From Candidatus Cloacimonetes bacterium HGW-Cloacimonetes-3 (lineage in GTDB: Bacteria; Cloacimonadota; Cloacimonadia; Cloacimonadales; Cloacimonadaceae), in the NCBI GenBank assembly GCA_002840645.1, contig PHBO01000011.1, forward strand, positions 1 through 64,000: a stretch of 64,000 nt of DNA, given 5' to 3'. A model generated the notes under the pieces. The model made no database searches. It had not been told where the DNA came from and saw only the letters and a list, made by a program, of their open reading frames with translations. Position numbers and translations under genes: made by a program. Below, one piece after another: positions 52,011-61,201 of the stretch; the stretch's first letter is position 1, and every line of letters begins with the position of its first letter.

Positions 52011-52087
52011 TAAATTACGGTAGCATTACGCATGAAATACGCATCCCATCCGTAATTCATGCGTAATGCTACCGTAATTCAAGCAAG
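52011..52087. repeat. 11-nt phased palindromic element, copy C3
   Basis: Seven 11-nt units from 52011: TAAATTACGGT, AGCATTACGCA, TGAAATACGCA, TCCCATCCGTA, ATTCATGCGTA, ATGCTACCGTA, ATTCAAGCAAG. Arms of about 27 bp pair with one mismatch, so this is the most perfect palindrome of the C group. It lies between divergent genes (51919 minus, 52147 plus). Confidence 0.87.
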
Positions 52088-52146
52088 AGAGTTGCAATGC
52101 CAGATAATCCTTGACGGTTATGCAGTGCTTCAGCGTTTAGAAATCC

Positions 52147-53343
52147 ATGAATGCCAAGATTAAAAGAGTAATCCAGTTCTTCGGTCTGCAGCGCAGCATG
52201 GTGGGGATGCTTACCATGGTGGTGCTTGTGGGCTTGGGTGAGAAGATGGCGGAGAGGTTTCTCCCGCTGTATCTTATCGCCCTGGGGGGAACACCGATAA
52301 TAATCGGAGTGCTGAACGGCATGGACAACTTGCTAAGTGCGCTCTATTCCTATCCCGGCGGGTGGCTGGCAGACCGCTTTGGCTACCGGCGTGCGCTAAC
52401 TATTTTTAACGTTATGGCGATGGTCGGCTATCTGATTGTGGTGATCTTTCCCAGCTGGCAGGCGGTGCTGATCGGGGCGATATTCTTCATCTCGTGGACA
52501 GCGATTTCCCTGCCTGCCACCATGAGCCTGGTATCGTCTGTAGTGCCGGTAAATAAACGCTCTATGGGCATCTCGATGAATTCCATCGTTAAGCGTATTC
52601 CCATGGCTATAGGTCCCATCATGGGCGGTTTCTTCATCGCCCGCTTCGGACGCATTCAGGGGATAAGGTATGCTTTTATTGTGGCACTGGTGTTTGCCTT
52701 CATTGCCCTCATTGTGCAACAGCGTTTCATTGTGGAAAAGCATGTGCATGTTAAAAAGGAAAAGAAAGCCAAGCGTAAGCTCTTCTCTCCCAGTCTATAC
52801 CATCTGCTGGTTTCCGATATCCTGGTGCGCTTTTGCGAGCAAATACCCTATGCCTTTGTGGTGATTTGGGTGGTGGAAAACAATCATATCTCGGAGCTCA
52901 GGTTTGGAGTGTTGACCGCCATCGAGATGGTAACCGCCATGCTGATTTACATTCCGGTGGCTTATCTGGCGGATAAAAGCACCCGCAAGCCCTATGTAGC
53001 CATAACCTTTATGAATTTTACCCTGTTCCCGCTTGTGCTTTTGTTCAGCAAAACCTTTGCCGTGCTGGTGATTGCCTTCATCATCCGCGGGCTGAAAGAG
53101 TTTGGAGAGCCTACCCGTAAGGCAATGATAATGGACATGGCACCGGAGGGTGCAAAAGCCTCCACCTTTGGCACGTATTACCTTATCCGGGATGTAATCG
53201 TTTCTATTGCTGCCTTCGGGGGTGCATGGCTGTGGTTAAAAAGCCCGCAGCTAAACTTCTCCATTGCCGCGGGATTCGGCGTACTGGGAACGCTTTATTT
53301 CATCCTGATGGTGAAGCCCAAACCTGTTATTCAGCCTTCCTGA
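52147..53343 (+). CDS. Major facilitator superfamily transporter
   Basis: A 398-aa MFS protein with about 12 membrane helices. YPGGWLADRFGYRRAL near residue 70 is the loop 2-3 signature, and a basic cytoplasmic loop (KHVHVKKEKKAKRK) lies mid-protein. The second half has VAYLADKSTRKPYVA in the matching position. Substrate not readable. It overlaps the RNB gene tail to tail by 17 nt. Confidence 0.88.
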   Translation: MNAKIKRVIQFFGLQRSMVGMLTMVVLVGLGEKMAERFLPLYLIALGGTPIIIGVLNGMDNLLSALYSYPGGWLADRFGYRRALTIFNVMAMVGYLIVVIFPSWQAVLIGAIFFISWTAISLPATMSLVSSVVPVNKRSMGISMNSIVKRIPMAIGPIMGGFFIARFGRIQGIRYAFIVALVFAFIALIVQQRFIVEKHVHVKKEKKAKRKLFSPSLYHLLVSDILVRFCEQIPYAFVVIWVVENNHISELRFGVLTAIEMVTAMLIYIPVAYLADKSTRKPYVAITFMNFTLFPLVLLFSKTFAVLVIAFIIRGLKEFGEPTRKAMIMDMAPEGAKASTFGTYYLIRDVIVSIAAFGGAWLWLKSPQLNFSIAAGFGVLGTLYFILMVKPKPVIQPS

Positions 53344-54802
53344 GGTCGATAAAGCCACGCTCCACATCCGTGCTTACCAACTGCACACGAAGCTTGTGAC
53401 CCACGTCCATGCCTTCATGCCCGCTTATCAATCGCCCTTCCACAGGCAGATGCAGCAGGCGTACCCAGGTTCCCTTGCCCGCCGCACCGGTAACAATACC
53501 GTCGAACACATCTCCAATACGGGATTGCAACAGCAGTGCCGCAGCAGATTTATCCACCTGACGCTCAACCTTCTTTACCGTATTCTCTGTTAACGTGCAG
53601 TGCCTGGCAAGTTCCTCCAGCTCGGCATTGTTATAGGGAACGGGTTGCCCGCTTAAGGCAGCTTTAACCAAGCGGTGCGTAATCAGATCAGGATAGCGTC
53701 GGTTGGGAGCAGTGGAGTGTGTGTAGTCCTTCACAGCAAGCCCAAAATGACCCTCAGCATTATCTCCGGGGAGTTCTATAGTATAATCTCCTCCGCCCAA
53801 TAGCTTTATCACGCTGAGGGATACATCCGGAAACCGGAGGGGATCGGCGGTCTTGGCTGCCATAAGGAATTGGTTCAATGCTTTTGCATTTGGCTCGGCA
53901 GGCAGGGTGGTGCCATGTTCTTCTGCAAGCTCCACAATTCTGTCCCAGCGTTGGGGCGTACGCACCACGCGCCGTAGAGAAGGATACTTTTGTGAATTCA
54001 GGTAGCGGGCAACTGCACCATTGGCAGCAATCATGAAGTCCGCTACAATGTCCTTGGCGCGGTTCGATCTGTCCTGCACCAAGTCCTTTAGTATTTCATT
54101 CTCAAACACCGGACTGGCGTGAATGGTCTCAAACTCCAGCGCACCGTGTTCATGACGCAGTTCTTTCATCTTTTGCGCCACTTTATCCTGCAAGCGCAGG
54201 TTTGCTTCCAGACCCTTTACCTGGCTTACGGAATTGGGTACTGATGCCCTTCCCTCCAGCCATTCCGCAAGCTTGTGATAGCTTAGTTTCGCCTTGTTTT
54301 TCACCATCGCACGGTAAAGCAGAGAGCTTTTTATGGAGCCATCCGGGGCAATAAGCATTTCTACTATCACCGCCATCCTCTCTGCATGAAAGCCCAGCGA
54401 AGTAAGATCGGCGGACAGCTTCTCCGGCAGCATGGGAAACAGTGCAGCGGCAGTATAAACCGTGCAGGTGTTGTGATGAGCATGCTTGTCCAATTCGGAC
54501 TTCGCTTCTACGACAGCATCCACATCCGCAATAGCCACATATATCTTCACATCACCATTGCCAATAGCTTCCGCATAGGTAAGCTGATCCAAATCCCGCG
54601 AATCGCTATTATCAATGGAGCACCAGATAAGCTCACGCTGGTCTCTGGCAGCACTGTTGTTCATTATCGCAGGGAAGGAAATGGTATCCAGTTCCGCCAG
54701 TTCTGTGGCGGTAAAATCTGTTAGTAACCCACGTTCCAGCATCACCCGATGGGCTATTTGGCGCAACCGGGCACGATGCCCTTTGTTGTGTATATCAATC
54801 AT
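53327..54802 (-). CDS. RNB-domain ribonuclease (RNase II/R-like), altered metal site
   Basis: A 491-aa protein, mostly RNB domain. The active-site stretch is IDNSDSRDLDQLTYAE near residue 66, then VAIADVDAVV, ALFPMLPEKLSADL and, near the end, THSTAPNRRYPDLITHRLV. RNase II family members cut RNA 3' to 5'. The usual IDxxxxxDxDD motif here reads IDNSDSRDLDQ, so the fourth metal aspartate is Gln. There are no N-terminal cold-shock domains, and the tail (RLLHLPVEGRLISGHEGMD) may be an S1-like domain. ATTACTCC-type leader; no clear partner gene. Confidence 0.85.
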   Translation of the reverse strand: MIDIHNKGHRARLRQIAHRVMLERGLLTDFTATELAELDTISFPAIMNNSAARDQRELIWCSIDNSDSRDLDQLTYAEAIGNGDVKIYVAIADVDAVVEAKSELDKHAHHNTCTVYTAAALFPMLPEKLSADLTSLGFHAERMAVIVEMLIAPDGSIKSSLLYRAMVKNKAKLSYHKLAEWLEGRASVPNSVSQVKGLEANLRLQDKVAQKMKELRHEHGALEFETIHASPVFENEILKDLVQDRSNRAKDIVADFMIAANGAVARYLNSQKYPSLRRVVRTPQRWDRIVELAEEHGTTLPAEPNAKALNQFLMAAKTADPLRFPDVSLSVIKLLGGGDYTIELPGDNAEGHFGLAVKDYTHSTAPNRRYPDLITHRLVKAALSGQPVPYNNAELEELARHCTLTENTVKKVERQVDKSAAALLLQSRIGDVFDGIVTGAAGKGTWVRLLHLPVEGRLISGHEGMDVGHKLRVQLVSTDVERGFIDLRKAE

Positions 54803-54918
54803 AATTACTCCTAACTTACAAGATAAGTAAACTGCCTAAGAAGGCAATTCTGTTATAATTTGAGCTTGACAAATTATGTGTAAACATTGCCAATGAGATA
54901 GGAACATGGGAGTAGCTA

Positions 54919-55761
54919 ATGGACTTGGTATATTTATCGGACAGATCAGCGGAAAGCATTGAGCTTATAGTAAAAGAACTGCACCCTCTGCCGGAGCATG
55001 GGGAGAGAATAGCAACTATCCTTGGCAAGGCAAAGAACCTATATCTGCTGAGACATAAGGGGCAACTGTGCGGCTTTATCAACATCAAGCCCCACCCCGC
55101 GAAGAGTGTGGTTTATTGTCCGCTATATTACATGGGGGATAGCAGCCACTTTATGCCTGGGGAGGTTGTAGGACAAATCAAGCAGCTATTCCCGGAAAGC
55201 AAGGCAATATTCTGTGTGTTTATAACCTTCCTGAATGTAAATATCGACAGCATATGGGCAGCACATAAACCCTGGGATACAAGCATCGGAATGAGGCTGG
55301 AAGCTAAAGATATGCATTGTGTTGTTTACCGGCCCGAACAGGTAGTCTGCGAAATTGAGGAGATAGCCTATGATGAGCTGCTTGCCCTGCACCAACAAGC
55401 CTATGCTTCCGAGCCCGAATATGTTATGGGAGAGTGGGATGAACTGCTGGAGCAATTTTACACCAGCCCAAACCACACCATCGTATCTTGCAGGCTACAA
55501 GGCGGCTTAATCGGCGCATGCCTGGGTTATCAACAGGAAACTGAGCATTACATATACTCCGTGTGTCTGTTGCCGCAGCATACCGGCAAAGGAATGGGGC
55601 GTTATATGTTGGAAAGATACCTTTTTCTAATCCAGTCCCCGGTTTACAGCCTTAGCGTGATGACAAACAACCTCGCCGCAAAACAGCTCTACGAGAAGCT
55701 GGGATTTACTAGGACATCCGAGAACTTTGCCGTGTATAGGTTTGATGGATCAGATGAATAA
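54919..55761 (+). CDS. Two-domain GNAT acetyltransferase
   Basis: A 280-aa protein. The C-terminal half is a GNAT domain (VCLLPQHTGKGMGRYMLERY near residue 219, NNLAAKQLYEKLGF near residue 253). The N-terminal half is probably a second, degenerate GNAT fold. Substrate unknown. GGAG lies 6 nt before the ATG. It overlaps the following DUF2442 gene by 17 nt. Confidence 0.82.
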   Translation: MDLVYLSDRSAESIELIVKELHPLPEHGERIATILGKAKNLYLLRHKGQLCGFINIKPHPAKSVVYCPLYYMGDSSHFMPGEVVGQIKQLFPESKAIFCVFITFLNVNIDSIWAAHKPWDTSIGMRLEAKDMHCVVYRPEQVVCEIEEIAYDELLALHQQAYASEPEYVMGEWDELLEQFYTSPNHTIVSCRLQGGLIGACLGYQQETEHYIYSVCLLPQHTGKGMGRYMLERYLFLIQSPVYSLSVMTNNLAAKQLYEKLGFTRTSENFAVYRFDGSDE

Positions 55762-55966
55762 GTTTATTAAAGTAGTGCCGAAAGATGACTTCATGCTTGA
55801 ACTAACGTTGTCTGATTTGAGTAAAAAGACGTTTGACGTAAAGCCATTTATGAACTTAGGAAAGTTTCAGGAACTGAAGGATTTGGATTTGTTCAAGAAA
55901 GTGCGTATCTCATTCGACTCTGTGGAATGGCCTAATGGCGTTGATATTGATCCGGAGCTGCTGTAA
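55745..55966 (+). CDS. DUF2442 protein
   Basis: A 73-aa protein of the DUF2442 type: VVPKDDFMLELTLSDLSKK, then FDVKPFM and VEWPNGVDIDPELL, in the family's order. These often accompany DUF4160 proteins in toxin-antitoxin-like pairs, but no such partner is seen here. The start at 55745 (MDQMNKF) lies inside the end of the GNAT gene; 55754 is also possible. Confidence 0.8.
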   Translation: MDQMNKFIKVVPKDDFMLELTLSDLSKKTFDVKPFMNLGKFQELKDLDLFKKVRISFDSVEWPNGVDIDPELL

Positions 55967-56023
55967 CAATTTGATGAGATTTCTTTCAACACAGAGAAAA
56001 GCAGAGTCCAATGGTAAGACTTT

Positions 56024-56298
56024 TTCACCCCATTACTCCATTACTCCATTACCCCATCACCCCATAATTTCTTCACCTTCCATCACCTCATCACCTCATC
56101 ACTCCATTACCCCATCACCTCATTACCCCATCACCCCATCACCCCATAATTTCTTCACCTTCCATCACCCCATTACCTCATCACCCCATTACCTCATCAC
56201 CTCATCACCTCATCACCCCATCACCCCATAACCTCATCACCTCATCACACCATAACTTCTTCACCCCATAACTTCTTCACCCCATAACTTCTTCACCT
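56024..56298. repeat. G-free octamer tandem array
   Basis: About 34 copies of an 8-nt unit, mostly ATCACCCC/ATCACCTC, with variants ATTACCCC, ATAATTTC and TTCACCTT. The plus strand contains no G from 56019 to 56300 (282 nt). A longer block, ATAATTTCTTCACCTTCC, recurs 82 nt apart (near 56064 and 56146), and ATAACTTCTTCACCCC recurs at the right end. It lies just past the DUF2442 gene. The 98-codon frame through it is only the repeat read in one frame. Confidence 0.9.
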
Positions 56299-56319
56299 AA
56301 GTTGATTTTCATGCTTCTC

Positions 56320-56426
56320 CCTTGCTTCAGATAATTTATCACGCATTAGACCACCCTTAATCAAGCGTTAACTGTTAAGGCTTGATTAACGACAGATAAA
56401 GAATAGATTGACAGCCTGAAGCAAGG
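56320..56426. repeat. 11-nt phased palindromic element, copy D
   Basis: Perfect terminal inverted repeats CCTTGCTTCAG (56320-56330) and CTGAAGCAAGG (56416-56426). In the middle, TTAA recurs at 56357, 56368, 56375 and 56386: 11 nt apart within each arm. The inner palindrome TTAATCAAGCGTTAA / TTAAGGCTTGATTAA (56357-56371 / 56375-56389) has one mismatch and a 3-nt loop. Confidence 0.8.
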
Positions 56427-56499
56427 AAGAAATATGAGAAAATCAAAGGAAAATGGTGCGACGCTATACAACGATAGGGATACATTATCTGATTTACGT

Positions 56500-56598
56500 T
56501 TCTTACGTTAAAAGCCATTTAGTGCGACAGACTATAGCCTGGGGTGTGAACCCCAGGGAAAGGAATCCAAACGTATCAGCCCTTTATGGGCGACACAA
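56500..56598. repeat. Spacer with hairpin and a 19-mer shared with 62571
   Basis: CCTGGGG/CCCCAGG (56538-56544/56551-56557) forms a hairpin. AGCCCTTTATGGGCGACAC (56578-56596) occurs as an exact reverse complement at 62571-62589, inside the nested repeat there. GTGCGACA at 56522 also has a match (TGTCGCAC) near 62648. The spacer seems to be a relic of the same element. Confidence 0.65.
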
Positions 56599-59148
56599 TC
56601 AGATCATATTAAGCAGTTCTGCCATATTGTCCGGATGCAAATCCTCATAATCCCTTTGCATTACCTTGATATACTTCCAATTCACCTTGCATAGCGCAGA
56701 CGCTTTCTCACACCACAATCTTGCATAGTTATCCTTTTGAAGCACATCCAGATCGTCTCTACCCTTGGTTTCAATCAAATAATGGTTGCCTTCAACATCT
56801 ACAGCCACAAAGTCAGGATAATAATTCCGCAGATTTGCCAGAGTATCGGTATAAGGAATGCAGAACCCAAATTGCTCTGTTAGCTTGGCAAATGACCTGA
56901 TATCTTCTGAGGTGTCCAGAAACTTTGCAAAAGCACGTTCATACTCGTTATCGCAGGGAATAAAGTTATATACTGATTTCTTAGCTTCGTAGAGGAGTTT
57001 GGAAGTTGGGAAAGGTTGTGTGTAGGACAACCGTAACTCAGTGGGTAGCAGAGTTGGTTCCTTCTCCTCAAGCACTAATTCCCGTAATAACTTTACAAAC
57101 TCCCTCAGCACAATATAGTGTGCCAGTTTACTGCTGATTGCTTTAATAGCGCTCTTTTCGGACAGGTCTATTTCACGCCCAAAGGCTTTATACCGGAAGA
57201 ATTCTCTGATCTTGGGTGCCAACACTGCAAAATGGGATGGAAGCTTGATCTCAGAAGCTATTTTGCGTGCATAGTAACCTATCACTTCTTCAGCGGTCTG
57301 TGCCTCAGGGATAGAGTATTCTCTTTGCAGAAGCAATTCATCGGTAAGGATGTCCCTGCCTTCATACATGAAGGATTTTATCTCTTTTATCTCGCTATCT
57401 TTGTAAGGAATGGAATTGCACTGGAAGCTCATTACATTTATGGCAGATATCTCATCTGCCAGTGTTTTCTTTCTACTGAGAATTGAAGTGATTTCCGGTA
57501 TAGCTATGTCAAAATCCAGTTTATCGTTCATTACACAGATTACCTGAATAGTCAGCTTATCTTTACCAACATCGAAAGAATCCAGCTTCATGTTTTCGAG
57601 TTTCTCCAGATCTTCCACGAAATCCATGAAGGCATTATTGCCGATTATATCAACTCTTTCTATGTAACCGGAGCCTGAACCATGGAACATAAGACGCAAA
57701 CCTCTGCCGATTGTCTGCTCTGGCAATATGTTTGCTTTGGAAGTGTAAGGGCGCAAGCCAACAACTACGGTCACATTCTGGACGTCCCAACCTTCCCGCA
57801 ACATAAGAACCGAAACTATGGCATTTACCGGATTGCCGTCATGATCCACTTCTCTGGCAGTTTTTCTGGCTTTATCCAAATCTTTCCTGCTAACTTCACC
57901 GGAGCTATCGGTATGGATTATCAGAGTCTTATCTCCTCCAAACTCAGCGGGGTATTTTGTCTGGAGCCAATCACCCACATCATCCGCCTCTTTGGTATCG
58001 TTCATCATGATGAACAGGATAGGTTTCTTATCCAGGGGGTTCAGAAGCTTGGAGTATTCCCTCCAGCGTTCCACACCTGCCACCAGATAGCCCTCATATT
58101 TAGTGCTGGCAATATCGGACTTGGCTTCCACAATCCTGGAGATCCCTTTAATAGGTCTTTTAACTATTTGATCCATAATAGCTTGTTTCAGGGGATAATC
58201 GGATATCGTCTAGGCAAATAGCGAACCTTTACTGTATCTGGGAGTAGCCGAGAAGTCCAGTTGCATATTTACTGTTTTGTCCTTATGTAATCTGCGGATG
58301 AATTTGTTCCATTCACTGTCTTCTTCATGTGTATGGTGTGCTTCGTCATTTAGCACCATCAGCAAGCCCTCACGCTTGGCAATACGCTCATCAAAATCAC
58401 TAATATCAGTTTTATTAGTAGGTGGTTTATCACCTAACATCTCAGTCATAATATCAGTTTCATCGTCTCTGGCTTTGCTTGGCCTCTCGTAAAACTGTTG
58501 TATATTTGTAAGGTAGAGCGCTCCCGAACTGGAACTGCGTTCCGGATCGCCCCGCATATAGTAATCCATTTCCCAAAGCCACTTTAGGTGCTTGGGGATA
58601 AGCGGGTCTATCTGATACATCTTGCCACTTTCGAAATCAGTCTTGAGCCGTTCAAACACAATCACGTTCGGAGCCAGGATCAGAAAGTTCTGCGCATAGT
58701 TCTCCGGATCGTGCATGGCATTGGCAAATTGCCACACTATCGCCATTGCCATCACCTTAGTTTTTCCGCTTCCGGTTGCCATCTTTATGGCATATCTGGC
58801 AAACTCATCATAGGAGGGAATGCGTAAACTGCTTGTTTGATAGGCATACTTTTCATAAAGCTCTGTCCGACTTCTGATCTTTTCCACTTCGTAGATATAG
58901 ATCAGCGTTTCCATAGCTTCCTGCTGTGCCTTGTGATACTGGAACCTCTTACCTCCCGTCAGCTTGTGGTCTGTATAAAACCAATAATTAAGCAGAGTTC
59001 TGGTCGTCTCAGTTATGCCGGGGTATGAGTTATTCTTCCAAACCCGGATAGATTCACGGATTGCCGGAACGCAGATCGCTGTCCCAAGACGGTCTGTAAT
59101 GTCAAACGCATCTGTTTGGTCTTTATCGTTAAGCTTCTTGCGTCCCAT
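56599..59148 (-). pseudogene. res: Type III restriction Res subunit interrupted by an in-frame TAG
   Basis: Together the two parts encode about 849 residues. The upstream part (59148-58210, 312 aa) has Walker A MATGSGKTKV, NDEAHHTHEED and FSATPRYS. Then TAG stands at 58212-58210 within SLFA-stop-TISDYPLKQAI, after which the same frame continues through ALREGWDV-like LMLREGWDVQNV, TIGRGLRLMF and a PD-(D/E)xK nuclease (YPDFVAVDVEGNHYLIETKG). Relatives have Trp at this spot, so TGG to TAG is the simplest change. Both parts keep coding quality. It lies 3 nt after mod. An internal ATG at 58176 lacks a good ribosome-binding site. Confidence 0.85.
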
Positions 59149-59151
59149 ATC

Positions 59152-61059
59152 CTAAACCTCAATCTGGACTGATTTGGTTGTGTCGTTCCCTAAAAGGTCT
59201 ATTACCTTAATCACAACTGTATAGGTTCCGCTTTCCTCATATTCATTTTCGGCAGAAAGCAACAGCTTGGGGCTTTGCTTGGTGCGATAACTCTGCCATT
59301 GGTTATGGAAAGTATCATCCTGATAATCCCAATCTATTGCCCAGTAATCTATCCACTGGCTCCAGTGTGTGATGTTGCCCTGCACTTCCTCCGGAATATC
59401 ATCTGTGGGAACAATGAAATTCGTCAGGTCAAGGGTTATCTTCTTACTTTTGGCTTTCTGATGCTTAACTTCCAGATAAGCCAGCTCGTAAAACTTTATA
59501 TCCCCCTGCTCCACAGCTTTCTTTTCCAGAACTTCTCTGGGTATCTTTTTAAACCTGATATCCACCTTGTTGCTAAGGGCATATTCCTTTGCAGTTTGGT
59601 TTACATCAAAGGCAAATTCCCAACCCAGGAAGTCTATCCCCTTATCTGCCTTGTTCTCGGCTTTATTCACCATTTGCCAGTATTCTTTTATACAGGACTT
59701 TATATCTTCAACAGTTATGGGTGCTTCCACCGTTCCCACATGGATCATTCTGCCTGCCTTGATCCCATGTATCCAAGCATAGCCATTTATGGCTTCGCCA
59801 TGGTAAAGCTCAATTATGAACCTACGGTAGGTCTTTTCCACTTCTATCCGGCTATCAGGATTGTCAAATTCACTCGCCATCCATTGCTGCCGTTCATACT
59901 TACCCAGATTCTGCACGATAAAAGGCTTAACACTTTCTATGCCCAGAAGCCTTTTACGGGTGGTATGAATGGCAAACCTGCCCAGATCACAAGTTATCCA
60001 TTTGCGTTTGAGCTTTTCAGCAACTGCTGCGGTGGTGCCACTACCACAAAAGCAATCAAGGACAATGTCACCTTCTTTACTGCTGGCTTTGATTATTCTG
60101 TCTAATAATGCTTCAGGCTTTTGTGTCGCATAGCCTGTTCGTAGATTAGACTGTGAGTTTTCGTGAAATATGTCAGTCCAAACATCGTCCATGTAATAGC
60201 CATCTGCCTCATCACGAAAGTGCTTTATCCTTAATGTGCCATTAGATGTTACATAAATACGTTTTTGTTTCTTCAGCTTCTCAATTGTTGTATCAGGTGT
60301 TGCTGTTCCTATCTTTTCGTCTTTAAAGAACCGTCCATCTTCATCAACTTTGTTAAAACGCTCTCTGAGATACTCGGGTGTATATGGAATTTTTTGGGGA
60401 TAGTATGTGAATCTAGATGTGTCTCTTGTGTAATAGAAAATGTCGTCTTTGCTCTTGCCTAAACTTGTTTTTCCTTTAAAACCACTTGGGGTCATACTTC
60501 TCCATGTGATTTGACCCTGAAAGCAATCTCTACCAAATAACTCGTCCATTATGAGACGAATATAGCTGTTAACTCTCCAATCACAATGCACATAAATACT
60601 GCCATTATCTGCAAGTAGTTCCCTAAGCAATACTGCGGTTTCGTAAAACCATTGAGCATAGCTGTCATTTCCCTTTCCCCAGGTATCGCGATAGGCTTTC
60701 TGTTCAATCAGGCTTGGCTGTTTAACGAATTGTGTACTTTCGTCTGTTTCAGTTTCGGGATTATCAGGAATGCTTGCCGTAAAGCTGAAGTTTGCACCTG
60801 TATCAAAGGGAGGATCTATGTAAATAAGGTTTATCTTACCTGCAAACTCCGGCAGTAAACTGGGTAACACATATTTCTTATCACCCCAGATAAGGCGGTT
60901 ATACCATTTTTCTTCAGTACCAATTTGCGCAAAGATGGTTCTATCATCATGCTGCACGCTTTCATTAACCGTCTCGATCGTCTGAAAAGGCAAGGCAATT
61001 TTTACCGGTGCTGTCTTCTTTCCGTCCTTGTATTTTCCGTCCCAAATTAGTTCTGCCAT
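59152..61059 (-). CDS. mod: Type III restriction-modification DNA methyltransferase
   Basis: A 635-aa adenine methyltransferase. LIYIDPPFDTGANFSF (motif IV, DPPF) is near residue 80, YRDTWGKGNDSYAQWF follows, and VLDCFCGSGTTAAVAEKL (motif I, SAM binding) is near residue 335: the order of beta-class Mod proteins. The region between may be the target-recognition part. A C-terminal IDLLGNDTTKSVQIEV-like end closes it. AAGGAG precedes the ATG. It stands 3 nt before res, the usual mod-res order, and should still methylate even if Res is broken. Confidence 0.93.
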   Translation of the reverse strand: MAELIWDGKYKDGKKTAPVKIALPFQTIETVNESVQHDDRTIFAQIGTEEKWYNRLIWGDKKYVLPSLLPEFAGKINLIYIDPPFDTGANFSFTASIPDNPETETDESTQFVKQPSLIEQKAYRDTWGKGNDSYAQWFYETAVLLRELLADNGSIYVHCDWRVNSYIRLIMDELFGRDCFQGQITWRSMTPSGFKGKTSLGKSKDDIFYYTRDTSRFTYYPQKIPYTPEYLRERFNKVDEDGRFFKDEKIGTATPDTTIEKLKKQKRIYVTSNGTLRIKHFRDEADGYYMDDVWTDIFHENSQSNLRTGYATQKPEALLDRIIKASSKEGDIVLDCFCGSGTTAAVAEKLKRKWITCDLGRFAIHTTRKRLLGIESVKPFIVQNLGKYERQQWMASEFDNPDSRIEVEKTYRRFIIELYHGEAINGYAWIHGIKAGRMIHVGTVEAPITVEDIKSCIKEYWQMVNKAENKADKGIDFLGWEFAFDVNQTAKEYALSNKVDIRFKKIPREVLEKKAVEQGDIKFYELAYLEVKHQKAKSKKITLDLTNFIVPTDDIPEEVQGNITHWSQWIDYWAIDWDYQDDTFHNQWQSYRTKQSPKLLLSAENEYEESGTYTVVIKVIDLLGNDTTKSVQIEV

Positions 61060-61201
61060 CGGTTTACTCCTTAGTATCGCTCACATCGTATTATCTCTAA
61101 CTGGCTAAATTATTCTTGGTATATTAGATTAAGCCTTTTATAGTGTTACAGCTATCCAGTTTGTCTTATCAAGTATGTAATTCAGCATTGCTACTGCCTC
61201 T

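Noticed and set aside
55935-56231. 98-codon frame rich in Ser-Pro-His-Ile-Thr
   Set aside because: It is only the octamer array read in one frame; an 8-nt period cycles through all frames and there is no start signal.
56024-56298. CRISPR array
   Set aside because: Units of 8 nt without spacers and no cas genes nearby.
58210-58212. TAG read as pyrrolysine
   Set aside because: The position is Trp in relatives and no pyl genes are in view; a nonsense change is simpler.
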